Below, in pieces: positions 52,947-60,252 of a stretch of DNA of 64,000 bases. Under the pieces are notes generated by a model that had not been told where the DNA came from, did not search any database, and saw only the letters and a program-made list of their open reading frames with translations. The DNA is from Eubacterium sp. AB3007 (GTDB lineage Bacteria; Bacillota; Clostridia; Peptostreptococcales; Anaerovoracaceae): contig NZ_JIAD01000001.1 of the NCBI RefSeq assembly GCF_000688015.1, positions 1,550,001 to 1,614,000 on the forward strand, written 5' to 3'. A program made the position numbers and the translations under genes. Numbering within the stretch: the first letter of the stretch is position 1; every line of letters starts with the position of its first letter.

Positions 52947-53354
52947 TTATACGGGTGCCCCCACCAGGTCGCTGAGTCTCTTCCCAAAGAAGAAATCGTG
53001 GACCATCTGGTCATACTCCCTCCACATGGGAACGGTCTGACAGGCTGCCTCCCGCGGACATTTCTCTGCTCCCGCCGCCAGGCAGGCCACGCTGGCCATG
53101 GTCCCCTCCATCAGTTCCAGGATCTCCCCCACCGGATACTCCTCCGGCGCGCGGGTAAGCCGGTATCCGCCGCCCTTGCCGCTGACACCGTGGATCAGCC
53201 CGGCCCTTACCAGTTCCTTCACGATGATTTCCAGATATTTCTTCGAGATCCCCTGCCGGTCCGCGATGGTCCGCAGGGGCACGCATTTCTCCTCCCGATG
53301 CTCCGCCAGATCGATCATGACCCGCAGCGCGTAGCGTCCTTTCGTCGAGATCAT
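52947..53354 (-). CDS. Rrf2-family transcriptional regulator (IscR/CymR-like)
   Basis: 135 aa from the ATG at 53354, which has AAGGAGG 8 bases upstream; the upstream ATG is not needed. MISTKGRYALRVMIDLAEH and the winged helix (PLRTIADRQGISKKYLEIIVKELVRAGLIHGVSGKGGGYRLTR) are typical of the family. Three Cys in ACLAAGAEKCPREAACQT are spaced as the Fe-S ligands of IscR. It may sense Fe-S status or cysteine supply. The iscS-iscU and sulfhydrylase-cysK operons start just beyond, with related promoter sites. Confidence 0.9.
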   Translation of the reverse strand: MISTKGRYALRVMIDLAEHREEKCVPLRTIADRQGISKKYLEIIVKELVRAGLIHGVSGKGGGYRLTRAPEEYPVGEILELMEGTMASVACLAAGAEKCPREAACQTVPMWREYDQMVHDFFFGKRLSDLVGAPV

Positions 53355-53395
53355 TTCTATGCCTCCTTCTGCACAAAGCCCTATTCTTTTCACCT

Positions 53396-53425
53396 ATTAT
53401 ACCGCAGGGTAATAGGGTAAATCAA
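53396..53425 (-). promoter_or_regulatory. promoter of the Rrf2 gene
   Basis: On the minus strand TTGATT (53425-53420), an 18-base spacer and TATAAT (53401-53396). The spacer contains CCCTATTACCC, which resembles the reverse complement of the site in the iscS promoter (CTATTTACC). Self-regulation is suggested. Confidence 0.55.
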
Positions 53426-53705
53426 GAGAAAGATCACTCCATGTTTCGCCTTTCTTTGAGAAACTCTATCTCCGCCAGACGACCCTCTCCCATCGTCCAA
53501 AGATACTCCTTGAGTCCATGGGATATAGGTGAAGTTCATCCACCTTCCCTACAGGGAAGGACAGACTGTAGACAAAGCCGCATCATGATTTCTTCAGCCA
53601 GAAGCGACTTTTGTCTAAAGGGGTGGATCATTATGAGCGTGATGTGTGAATGATCCTCTTCAGTGTTTGGTCCGGTGCTTTCCACCTTTTAGGGCTACCT
53701 GCGCT

Positions 53706-53957
53706 GATATGTAGAACTATTGTCTCTGGTTTTTCTACATATCCAGGGTTCAAGGGCAATATGTGGAAATTAAACGCCCCATTTTTCTACATCCTAAAGC
53801 ATCCTAAGTTGATATGTGGAATTGTTGTCTCTGATTTTTCAACATTCTCAGGGGTTCACAGCCTGCATGTGGAATTTTCACGCTACAGAGTTCTACAGAT
53901 CAGGATACCGAAGCCTGTATGTGGAATAATGTATTCAACAAACACTTTTTCCCACAT
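53706..53957. repeat. tandem array of about 53-bp hairpin units
   Basis: ATGTGGAA or ATGTAGAA occurs at 53709, 53761, 53814, 53867 and 53919, so the steps are 52 or 53 bases. Each is followed by an inverted partner, TTTTTCTACAT or a variant, at 53730, 53782, 53835, about 53890 and 53946. Unit 1 is perfect (ATGTAGAA with TTCTACAT). Units 1 and 3 share further sequence (TTGTCTCTG), giving a 105-bp higher-order repeat. Some words are one base off a DnaA box. The rest of the 53426-54030 gap holds no gene that I can support. Confidence 0.75.
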
Positions 53958-54030
53958 ACGCTTCGTGTGACCACTAGTTTAGGTGTACCTATATAGAAAA
54001 AAATCATCTTTCCCTCGCACTATTCACCCA

Positions 54031-54059
54031 TTGACATGATAGGTAAATAGGAGTATAAT
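54031..54059 (+). promoter_or_regulatory. iscS promoter with candidate Rrf2 site
   Basis: TTGACA (54031-54036), exactly 17 bases, TATAAT (54054-54059). The spacer reads TGATAGGTAAATAGGAG. The cysteine operon promoter at 55684 has the same words (TAGGT, AATAG) in the same places. Confidence 0.75.
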
Positions 54060-54093
54060 CTCCTCGAAAAGAGAAAACAGAAGGAGAATCGAT

Positions 54094-55281
54094 ATGAAGA
54101 TCTACGCAGATAACGCCGCCACCACCAAGATGAATCCGGCGGCGATCGAAACTATGGTGAAATACATGGAAGAGTGCTACGGAAACCCCTCCAGCCTCTA
54201 TCGCATCGGGCAGGAGGCAAAGGAGGCGCTGGAGGATGCCCGCGCCCAGGTGGCCTCCATCATCGGTGCCCAGCCCCGCGAGATCCTGTTCACCTCCGGC
54301 GGCAGCGAGGCAGACAACCAGGCACTTCGCTCCGCTGCTGCCGCCGGAGCACGTAAGGGAAAGAAGCACATCATTTCCAGCGCTTTTGAGCACCATGCGA
54401 TCCTGCATACGCTGAAGCGTCTGGAGGCGGAAGGATACGAGGTCACCCTGCTGCCGGTACACGAGGACGGGATCGTCCGTCTGGAGGAACTGGAAGCAGC
54501 CATCCGGGAGGACACCTGTCTGGTGACCATTATGACAGCCAACAACGAGATTGGCACCATCCAGCCTATCCGGCAGATCGGGCAGATCTGCCGGGAGCGC
54601 GGCGTCCCATTCCACACCGACGCCGTGCAGGCGGTAGGGCATCTGCCCATCGATGTGGAGGCGGACATGGTGGACATGTTGTCCGCCTCCGCCCACAAAT
54701 TTCATGGGCCTAAGGGGGTCGGTTTCCTGTATGTCAGGAAAGGCATTCCTCTCACCAACCTGATCGAAGGCGGCGCGCAGGAACGGGGAAAGCGCGCCGG
54801 GACAGAGAACGTGCCGGCTGTCATGGCCATGGCCACCGCACTTTGTGCGGCGGTGGGAAACATGGATGAAAGCAGTCGTCGCGTCACCGCATTGCGGGAT
54901 CGGCTCATCGCTGGTCTCTCTCAGATCCCCCACAGCGCCCTGAACGGAAATGCGGAGCACCGGCTTCCGGGAAACGTGAACTTCTGTTTTGAGGGCATCG
55001 AGGGAGAATCCCTTCTCCTGCTTCTCGACCAGAAGGGGATCAGCGCTTCCTCCGGAAGCGCCTGCACCTCGGGATCCCTGGATCCCAGCCACGTGCTCCT
55101 GGCCATCGGACGGGTGCACGACGTAGCCCACGGCTCCCTGCGGCTGAGCCTCTGTGAGGACAACACAGAGGAAGAGGTGGACTACATCATCAAGAACGTC
55201 GCCGAAGTGGTGGACTACCTGCGGAGCTTTTCCCCGGTCTGGAGAGATCTTGCGGAAGGCAAAGCGGAGCACATATTATAG
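54094..55281 (+). CDS. cysteine desulfurase (IscS/NifS)
   Basis: 395 aa, PLP enzyme that draws sulfur from cysteine for Fe-S assembly. MKIYADNAATTKMNPAAIETM, FTSGGSEADNQAL, SSAFEHHAIL, FHTDAVQAVGHLPIDV, SASAHKFHGPKGVGFLYVRKG (PLP Lys in H-K) and SASSGSACTSGSLDPSHVLLAIG (catalytic Cys loop) are all in order. An AGAAGGAG site precedes the ATG. The IscU-like gene follows after 11 bases. Confidence 0.95.
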   Translation: MKIYADNAATTKMNPAAIETMVKYMEECYGNPSSLYRIGQEAKEALEDARAQVASIIGAQPREILFTSGGSEADNQALRSAAAAGARKGKKHIISSAFEHHAILHTLKRLEAEGYEVTLLPVHEDGIVRLEELEAAIREDTCLVTIMTANNEIGTIQPIRQIGQICRERGVPFHTDAVQAVGHLPIDVEADMVDMLSASAHKFHGPKGVGFLYVRKGIPLTNLIEGGAQERGKRAGTENVPAVMAMATALCAAVGNMDESSRRVTALRDRLIAGLSQIPHSALNGNAEHRLPGNVNFCFEGIEGESLLLLLDQKGISASSGSACTSGSLDPSHVLLAIGRVHDVAHGSLRLSLCEDNTEEEVDYIIKNVAEVVDYLRSFSPVWRDLAEGKAEHIL

Positions 55282-55292
55282 GAGGTAATGAC

Positions 55293-55667
55293 ATGGCATT
55301 ATATAGTGATAAGGTAATGGATCATTTTCTGAATCCGAGAAACGTGGGCTCGCTGGAGGACGCCAACGCGGTTGGTGAGGTAGGAAACGCCAAGTGCGGA
55401 GACATCATGAAGATGTACCTGAAGATCGAGGACGACGTCATCCAGGACGTAAAGTTCGAGACCTTTGGATGCGGCAGCGCCATCGCGTCCAGCTCCATGG
55501 CCACCGAACTGATCAAGGGAAAACCGGTGTCCGAAGCGATGCAGCTCACCAACAAAGCCGTGGCGGAGGCTCTGGACGGCCTCCCTGACTACAAGATGCA
55601 CTGCTCTGTGCTGGCCGAAGAAGCCATTCAAGAGGCTTTGTCCAACTATAAGAAAAAAAATGAATAA
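55293..55667 (+). CDS. IscU-type Fe-S scaffold protein
   Basis: 124 aa. HFLNPRNVGSLEDANAVGEVGNAKCGDIMKMYLKIEDD holds the first Cys and the Asp (K-C-G-D). FETFGCGSAIASSS has the second Cys, and KMHCSVLAEEAIQEAL has the third. It builds clusters with sulfur from the desulfurase encoded just upstream. No HscA/HscB chaperones follow. Confidence 0.93.
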   Translation: MALYSDKVMDHFLNPRNVGSLEDANAVGEVGNAKCGDIMKMYLKIEDDVIQDVKFETFGCGSAIASSSMATELIKGKPVSEAMQLTNKAVAEALDGLPDYKMHCSVLAEEAIQEALSNYKKKNE

Positions 55668-55683
55668 AGTTACATTACACCTA

Positions 55684-55712
55684 TTGACATAGTAGGTCAA
55701 TAGTGGTATCAT
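55684..55712 (+). promoter_or_regulatory. cysteine operon promoter with candidate Rrf2 site
   Basis: TTGACA (55684-55689), a 17-base spacer, TATCAT (55707-55712). The spacer reads TAGTAGGTCAATAGTGG. It is a close match to the iscS promoter. The transcript would start near 55719, giving a leader of about 260 nt before the first structural gene. Confidence 0.75.
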
Positions 55713-55752
55713 AGCATCATTCACAGAAAAGGAAGGAAAGGAGGCGTACACT

Positions 55753-55875
55753 ATGAAAAACAATCTTACAGTCAACAGAACCGAAATGATGTGTTGTCTG
55801 ATGCCGAACTCCCGGGCAGGTAGAATGGCCCCGCGAGGTGGCAGGTTTTGTGCGCGCCTCATTTCGCGGAACTGA
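55753..55875 (+). CDS. putative Cys/Met-rich leader peptide
   Basis: 40 codons with AAAGGAGG 8 bases before the ATG. The peptide contains MMCCLMP near residues 12-18 (two adjacent TGT codons at 55792-55797) and ends in an Arg-rich tail with a third Cys. Directly after the Cys codons the mRNA has CTCCCGGGCA (55809-55818), which can pair with one arm of the terminator at 55898. This looks like a ribosome-mediated attenuator for the cysteine/homocysteine genes. The peptide itself resembles nothing I know. Confidence 0.55.
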   Translation: MKNNLTVNRTEMMCCLMPNSRAGRMAPRGGRFCARLISRN

Positions 55876-55897
55876 TAGAGATTCAGGTTAGCCATAT

Positions 55898-55928
55898 GCC
55901 CGGGAGCAGATGAGTCTTCCGGGCTTTT
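55898..55928 (+). terminator. candidate attenuator terminator ahead of the cysteine operon
   Basis: GCCCGGGAG (55898-55906) pairs with CTTCCGGGC (55916-55924), a nine-pair stem with one G-U and a 9-base loop, followed by TTTT. The left arm, extended to TGCCCGGGAG, is instead able to form 10 perfect pairs with CTCCCGGGCA in the leader ORF. The two structures exclude each other. Confidence 0.65.
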
Positions 55929-55978
55929 CTATTGCCCGGAGCCGTATCGCGCACTGGATCAGAAAAGGAGATTTGAAA

Positions 55979-57262
55979 ATGAGTGATTATAAATTTGAAA
56001 CATTGCAGCTTCACGTAGGACAGGAACAGCCAGACCCGGCCTCGGACGCCCGCGCCGTCCCCATCTACCAGACCACCAGTTACGTGTTCCGCGACAGTCA
56101 GCATGCGGCAGACCGGTTCGGCCTGGCGGACCCCGGCAACATCTACGGGCGTCTCACCAACAGCACCCAGGACGTGCTTGAGAAACGAGTGGCAGCCCTT
56201 GAGGGCGGGAGCGCGGCGCTTGCCCTGGCCTCAGGCGCCGCCGCCATCACCTACACCATCCAGGCTCTGGCTGCCGGCGGCGGACACATCGTGGCCCAGA
56301 AGACCATCTACGGGGGCTCTTACAACCTGCTCGCCCACACCCTGCCCCAGTACGGGATCGAGACCACCTTCGTGGACGTCCATGATCTGGCGGAGCTGGA
56401 GGGCGCTATCCGGGACAACACCCGGGCCATCTACATCGAGACTCTGGGCAACCCCAACAGCGACATTCCCGACCTGGATCAGATCGCAGCTATCGCCCAT
56501 AGGCACGGCCTCCCCCTGGTGGTGGACAGCACCTTCGGGACGCCGTATCTGATCCGCCCCATCGAGCACGGCGCGGACATCGTGGTCCACTCCGCCACAA
56601 AATTCCTGGGTGGACATGGCACCACCATGGGTGGTATTATCATAGAGGCAGGGAAGTTCGACTGGAGTGCCTCCGGGAAATACCCCAACATTGCCTCGCC
56701 CAACCCCAGCTATCACGGGGTGAACTTCTATGAGGCGGTAGGACCGGCGGCCTTCGTGACCTATATCAGGGCGATCCTGCTGCGGGATACCGGCGCAGCC
56801 ATCTCGCCTTTCAACGCTTTCCTGCTCCTGCAGGGGGTGGAAACGCTTTCGCTACGACTTGAGAGACATGCCGCCAACACCAGGGCAGTGGTGAAGTACC
56901 TGCGGGAGCATCCGCAGGTGGAGAAGGTAAACCATCCATCGCTTCCGGAGCACCCGGATCACGCACTGTACGAGAAGTACTTTCCAAACGGCGGAGCTTC
57001 CATCTTCACCTTCCAGATCAAGGGAGGCCAGGAGGCGGCCTGGAAATTCATAGACAGCCTGGAGATCTTCTCTCTGCTGGCCAATGTGGCGGATGTGAAG
57101 AGCCTGGTGATCCACCCGGCCTCCACCACCCACTCCCAGCTTACGGAAGAGGAACTGGCAGACCAGGGCATCTACCCCGGCACCATCCGACTCTCCATTG
57201 GCACGGAGCATATCGACGACATCATCGCGGATCTTGCGAAGGGATTCGCTGCAACGAAATAG
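55979..57262 (+). CDS. O-acetylhomoserine sulfhydrylase (MetY-type, Cys/Met metabolism PLP enzyme)
   Basis: 427 aa from the ATG at 55979, which follows [42 protein letters not shown] is the MetY N-terminus. [53 protein letters not shown] segment and [22 protein letters not shown] (PLP Lys in S-A-T-K) follow, with [16 protein letters not shown] near the end. It makes homocysteine from O-acetylhomoserine and sulfide. It is 18 bp before cysK. The upstream in-frame ATG at 55910 lies in the terminator and is unlikely. Confidence 0.93.
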   Translation: MSDYKFETLQLHVGQEQPDPASDARAVPIYQTTSYVFRDSQHAADRFGLADPGNIYGRLTNSTQDVLEKRVAALEGGSAALALASGAAAITYTIQALAAGGGHIVAQKTIYGGSYNLLAHTLPQYGIETTFVDVHDLAELEGAIRDNTRAIYIETLGNPNSDIPDLDQIAAIAHRHGLPLVVDSTFGTPYLIRPIEHGADIVVHSATKFLGGHGTTMGGIIIEAGKFDWSASGKYPNIASPNPSYHGVNFYEAVGPAAFVTYIRAILLRDTGAAISPFNAFLLLQGVETLSLRLERHAANTRAVVKYLREHPQVEKVNHPSLPEHPDHALYEKYFPNGGASIFTFQIKGGQEAAWKFIDSLEIFSLLANVADVKSLVIHPASTTHSQLTEEELADQGIYPGTIRLSIGTEHIDDIIADLAKGFAATK

Positions 57263-57280
57263 ATAAAGGAGGAATACACA

Positions 57281-58213
57281 ATGTCTACAATTTACAAAGG
57301 AACCCTGGAGCTGATCGGAAACACGCCTCTGGTAGAGGTGACCAATATAGAAAAGGAGCTAGATCTGGGAGCACGCCTCCTGGTCAAACTGGAGTACCTG
57401 AACCCGGCCGGTAGCGTGAAGGATCGTGTTGCCAAATCCATGATCGAAGATGCGGAGGCCAGAGGGCTTCTGAAGGAAGACTCTGTCATCATCGAGCCCA
57501 CCTCCGGCAACACCGGCATCGGCCTGGCGGCCATCGCAGCGGCAAAAGGCTACCGCACCATCCTCACCATGCCGGAGACCATGAGCGTGGAGCGCCGCAA
57601 CATCCTGAAGGCCTACGGAGCGGAGATCGTTCTGACCGACGGTACCAAGGGCATGGCCGGCGCCATCGCCAAGGCAGAGGAACTGGCGGAGAAGATCCCC
57701 GGCGGCTTTATCCCGGGACAGTTCATCAACCCGGCGAACCCGGCTGTACACCGGGCCACCACCGGCCCGGAGATCTGGAGGGATACCGATGGAGAGGTGG
57801 ATGTGTTCATCTCGGGCGTGGGTACCGGAGGTACGGTCACCGGCACTGGCCAGTATCTGAAGGAGCAGAAGCCTGAGGTGAAGATCGTGGCCCTGGAGCC
57901 GGCGGATTCCCCGGTCCTCTCCGAGGGCAAGGCCGGCCCCCACAAGATCCAGGGGATCGGCGCAGGTTTTGTGCCTGAGGTGCTGGATACCGCCGTCTAC
58001 GACGAGGTCTACAAGGCGACCACCGAGGAATCCTTCCAGGCGGCCAAACTGCTGGCCAGAAAAGAAGGCATCTCCGTAGGCATTTCCTCCGGTGCGGCCC
58101 TCTCTGCCGGTATCGCCTATGCACAGAAACCGGAGAACACCGGAAAGACCGTGGTGGTGCTGCTGCCGGACAGCGGCGACCGGTACTACTCCACCCCGCT
58201 GTTTACCGAATAG
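57281..58213 (+). CDS. cysK: cysteine synthase A (O-acetylserine sulfhydrylase)
   Basis: 310 aa. IYKGTLELIGNTPLVEVTNI is the typical start, LEYLNPAGSVKDRVAKSMI holds the PLP Lys, and IEPTSGNTGIGLAAIAAAKGYRTILTMPETMSVERR is the substrate loop. GVGTGGTVTGTGQYLKEQ binds the cofactor phosphate, and the end GDRYYSTPLF is conserved. It makes cysteine from O-acetylserine and sulfide. It closes the operon before a strong terminator. Confidence 0.95.
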   Translation: MSTIYKGTLELIGNTPLVEVTNIEKELDLGARLLVKLEYLNPAGSVKDRVAKSMIEDAEARGLLKEDSVIIEPTSGNTGIGLAAIAAAKGYRTILTMPETMSVERRNILKAYGAEIVLTDGTKGMAGAIAKAEELAEKIPGGFIPGQFINPANPAVHRATTGPEIWRDTDGEVDVFISGVGTGGTVTGTGQYLKEQKPEVKIVALEPADSPVLSEGKAGPHKIQGIGAGFVPEVLDTAVYDEVYKATTEESFQAAKLLARKEGISVGISSGAALSAGIAYAQKPENTGKTVVVLLPDSGDRYYSTPLFTE

Positions 58214-58276
58214 GCCGGCGTCTTTCGCCGATCCGGCAAACGGTCCCCTTCCCACAGGGAAATCAACGCACCACAG

Positions 58277-58343
58277 GTGGTGACAGAACTGGCACCTGGT
58301 GGGGGATAACCCCTACTGGTCGCTGGATCTGTCACCACTTTTT
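58277..58343 (+). terminator. intrinsic terminator of the cysteine operon
   Basis: GTGGTGACAGA (58277-58287) pairs perfectly with TCTGTCACCAC (58328-58338), followed by TTTTT. The loop holds a second small hairpin (GGGG/CCCC). Confidence 0.9.
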
Positions 58344-58460
58344 GCTTTGTGCCACGTCAAAAAATGAAAGAAACGGTCGTCCATCAACACACTTCCCAGG
58401 GCGGTATTGATGTGATTCCAGATCAGAGGAATGCAGCGTTTCTGCGTGAGGAACCGTCCC

Positions 58461-58610
58461 ACGCTGCAACATTTCCTTGCGAGAATTCAATTCGGGTATT
58501 CTGAAGGAAAGCAAAAAAAAAGTTCCTTCATATGACTTGTTTCATGTAATCTGAAGGAAATATTTTTTGGCATTCCTTCAGAATGGGCCATCCCAACAAA
58601 ACGAAGGAAT
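58461..58610. repeat. three-stem interspersed repeat, copy B
   Basis: Outer arm TTTCCTTG (58472-58479), hairpin 1 CTGAAGGAA (58501-58509) with TTCCTTCA (58523-58530), hairpin 2 CTGAAGGAA (58551-58559) with TTCCTTCAG (58573-58581), outer arm GAAGGAAT near 58602-58610. This is the same order as copy A at 44890-45040. In copy B the hairpin 1 right arm is TTCCTTCA, whereas copy A has TTCCTTAG. The remainder of the 58344-58711 gap has no gene that I can support. Confidence 0.65.
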
Positions 58611-58711
58611 TTCCGGGCATGGCAAAACTTCTGGCGCGCTCGTTATATGGGTTTCTGTGTCTAAGGTCTGAGGCAATCTCATTTTGAGATCGCCTCAGTA
58701 CGAATCTTTCA

Positions 58712-59386
58712 CTACTCTTCTCCCTTCAGCAACCGAAAGTGGTTCTTCCGGCACTGAATGATTCCCTCTCGTTTCATGCGGCCCAGCTCCTTGGACAGGC
58801 TGGTCCGGTCCAGGTTCAGGTAATCGGCCAACTGTTGCCGGTCGAAGGGGATGTCGAACTCGGTGGACCGGTTCTGCAGGGACATGGCGTTCAGGTAGGA
58901 CAACACACGTCCCCGGACGCTCTTGGGCGCGGTATGAAAGCTCCTGCCGGAAAGGGCCAGGTTCTTCTGCGCTGTGATCTGCAGCAGGTTCCGCTGGAAC
59001 TTCTCCGCCCAGGTCGCTACGGGAGCCTTCTCCCGCAACATCCACCCCACTCGCACAAAACCGATCTCACAGTCTTCATTCGCTCGCACATCGACCAGCA
59101 ACACCTCCCCCGGCAACAAGGCGTAGGTCTCCGCAAAAACCTGCCCTGTCCCCACATGGCTCAGTATGGTGCAGTTGCCCCACACGTCGTTGGTCTCGAT
59201 GGTCACGCTGCCAGACAGCACCATCCCCAACCGGTCTGTCACATCTCCCGCCAGAAGGATGAGCTCGTCCTTCTGATAGGTTTTGGTGCCGGTGGCCAGC
59301 GCCTCCAGACAGTCTGCCCGCTCCTGTTCCGACATCCCGCGGAAGAGCAGATTGTTTTTCGGGAATCTATCCGTCATCTGATCCAC
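58712..59386 (-). CDS. Crp/Fnr-family transcriptional regulator
   Basis: 224 aa. An N-terminal cyclic-nucleotide-like domain (residues 15-130: LFRGMSEQERADCLEAL, ILLAGDVTDRLGMVLSGSVTIE, AETYALLPGE) and a C-terminal winged HTH (PFDRQQLADYLNLDRTSLSKELGRMKREGII) are clear. No N-terminal Cys cluster is present, so it is not an Fe-S FNR. The sensory ligand is unknown. It lies 6 bp after the Fe-S protein gene on the same strand and probably controls it. Confidence 0.92.
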   Translation of the reverse strand: MDQMTDRFPKNNLLFRGMSEQERADCLEALATGTKTYQKDELILLAGDVTDRLGMVLSGSVTIETNDVWGNCTILSHVGTGQVFAETYALLPGEVLLVDVRANEDCEIGFVRVGWMLREKAPVATWAEKFQRNLLQITAQKNLALSGRSFHTAPKSVRGRVLSYLNAMSLQNRSTEFDIPFDRQQLADYLNLDRTSLSKELGRMKREGIIQCRKNHFRLLKGEE

Positions 59387-59392
59387 ATCTCC

Positions 59393-60157
59393 CTACTCCA
59401 GGATTCGTCCGTCTCTGGAGATGGTCACCACCTGCCAGGGCAGGAACTTTCCACTGCCCTGGATGGCGTTCTGCGCCGCCATCTGCAGGCCTCCGCAGCA
59501 AGGCACCTCCATGCGCACGATGGTCACACTCTTGATGTCGTTGTTCGCGATGATGGCGGTGAGTTTCTCCGTATAATCCCCCTCGTCCAGCTTGGGGCAG
59601 CCGATGAGGGTGATCTTTCCTTTCATGAAATCCTCGTGCATGTTAGCATAGGCATAAGCGGTGCAGTCCGCCGCGATCAGCAGTTTCGCCCCGTCAAAGA
59701 ATGGCGCCTGAACAGGCACCAGCTTGATCTGACATGGCCACTGGTTCAACTGATTGGATGGACGGACGATGCCTGTCGCGGTCGCGGCCTCTCCCCCTGT
59801 AGCCGCACTCGGCACTGCGCCCTCCTGTGCAGCGCTCTCCGCCCTCTGAAACTGCATCATCTTCGACCCCGGGCATCCGCCGCCCGCATGCATATGGTTC
59901 ATGGTTCCCTCCTGTACTTTCTGTCTCTGACTCTCTTTCACCGCCGCCTCATCGTAGGCAGGCGCTTCTCTCTCCTCAAACGTGATGGCTCCGGTGGGAC
60001 AACTGGGCAGGCAGTCCCCCAGCCCGTCGCAGAAATTCTCCCGCACCAGCCTGGCCTTTCCGTCCACGATGTCGATAGCGCCCTCGTGGCACGCGCTGGC
60101 ACAAAGCCCGCAGCCATTACATTTCTCTTCATCTATATGGATTATCTTACGAATCAT
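59393..60157 (-). CDS. ferredoxin-type protein with two 4Fe-4S motifs and a C-terminal domain
   Basis: 254 aa from the ATG at 60157, which follows GGAGGAAG. Two cluster motifs near the N-terminus: CNGCGLCASACHEGAI and CDGLGDCLPSCPTGAI. A linker rich in Ala/Gln holds a third Cys run (GGGCPGSKMM). The C-terminal half (LLIAADCTAYAYANMHEDFMKGKITLIGCPKLDEGD and EVPCCGGLQMAA) carries more Cys. Such proteins are often beside Crp/Fnr regulators in clostridia. It may be an electron carrier or redox sensor; the reaction is not known. The strand-specific stretch up to 60460 is not part of the gene. Confidence 0.85.
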   Translation of the reverse strand: MIRKIIHIDEEKCNGCGLCASACHEGAIDIVDGKARLVRENFCDGLGDCLPSCPTGAITFEEREAPAYDEAAVKESQRQKVQEGTMNHMHAGGGCPGSKMMQFQRAESAAQEGAVPSAATGGEAATATGIVRPSNQLNQWPCQIKLVPVQAPFFDGAKLLIAADCTAYAYANMHEDFMKGKITLIGCPKLDEGDYTEKLTAIIANNDIKSVTIVRMEVPCCGGLQMAAQNAIQGSGKFLPWQVVTISRDGRILE

Positions 60158-60252
60158 AGCTTCTTCCTCCTTCACTTTCTGAAGAGAGTATAGTACATTG
60201 CGGCCGACATTTCTGTTGTCAAAACCACATTTTGGAGATTTTTCGTCCGTGT

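Noticed and set aside
53706..53957. CRISPR array
   Set aside because: The units are hairpins with related, not unique, intervening sequence, of uneven similarity, and there are no cas genes.
53706..53957. Chromosomal replication origin, because of DnaA-box-like words
   Set aside because: No dnaA, dnaN or other origin-linked gene is nearby, and most words are one base off the consensus; kept only as an alternative for DnaA binding.
53650..53970. A 106-codon open frame on the plus strand
   Set aside because: It runs through the 53-bp hairpin array, its repeats follow the DNA period, and no ribosome site or family motif is seen.
55830..55880. A T-box riboswitch, because of a GGTGGC word in the cysteine-operon leader
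   Set aside because: The conserved AGGGTGG-N-ACCGCG core is not present; the leader peptide and the competing pairings explain the region better.
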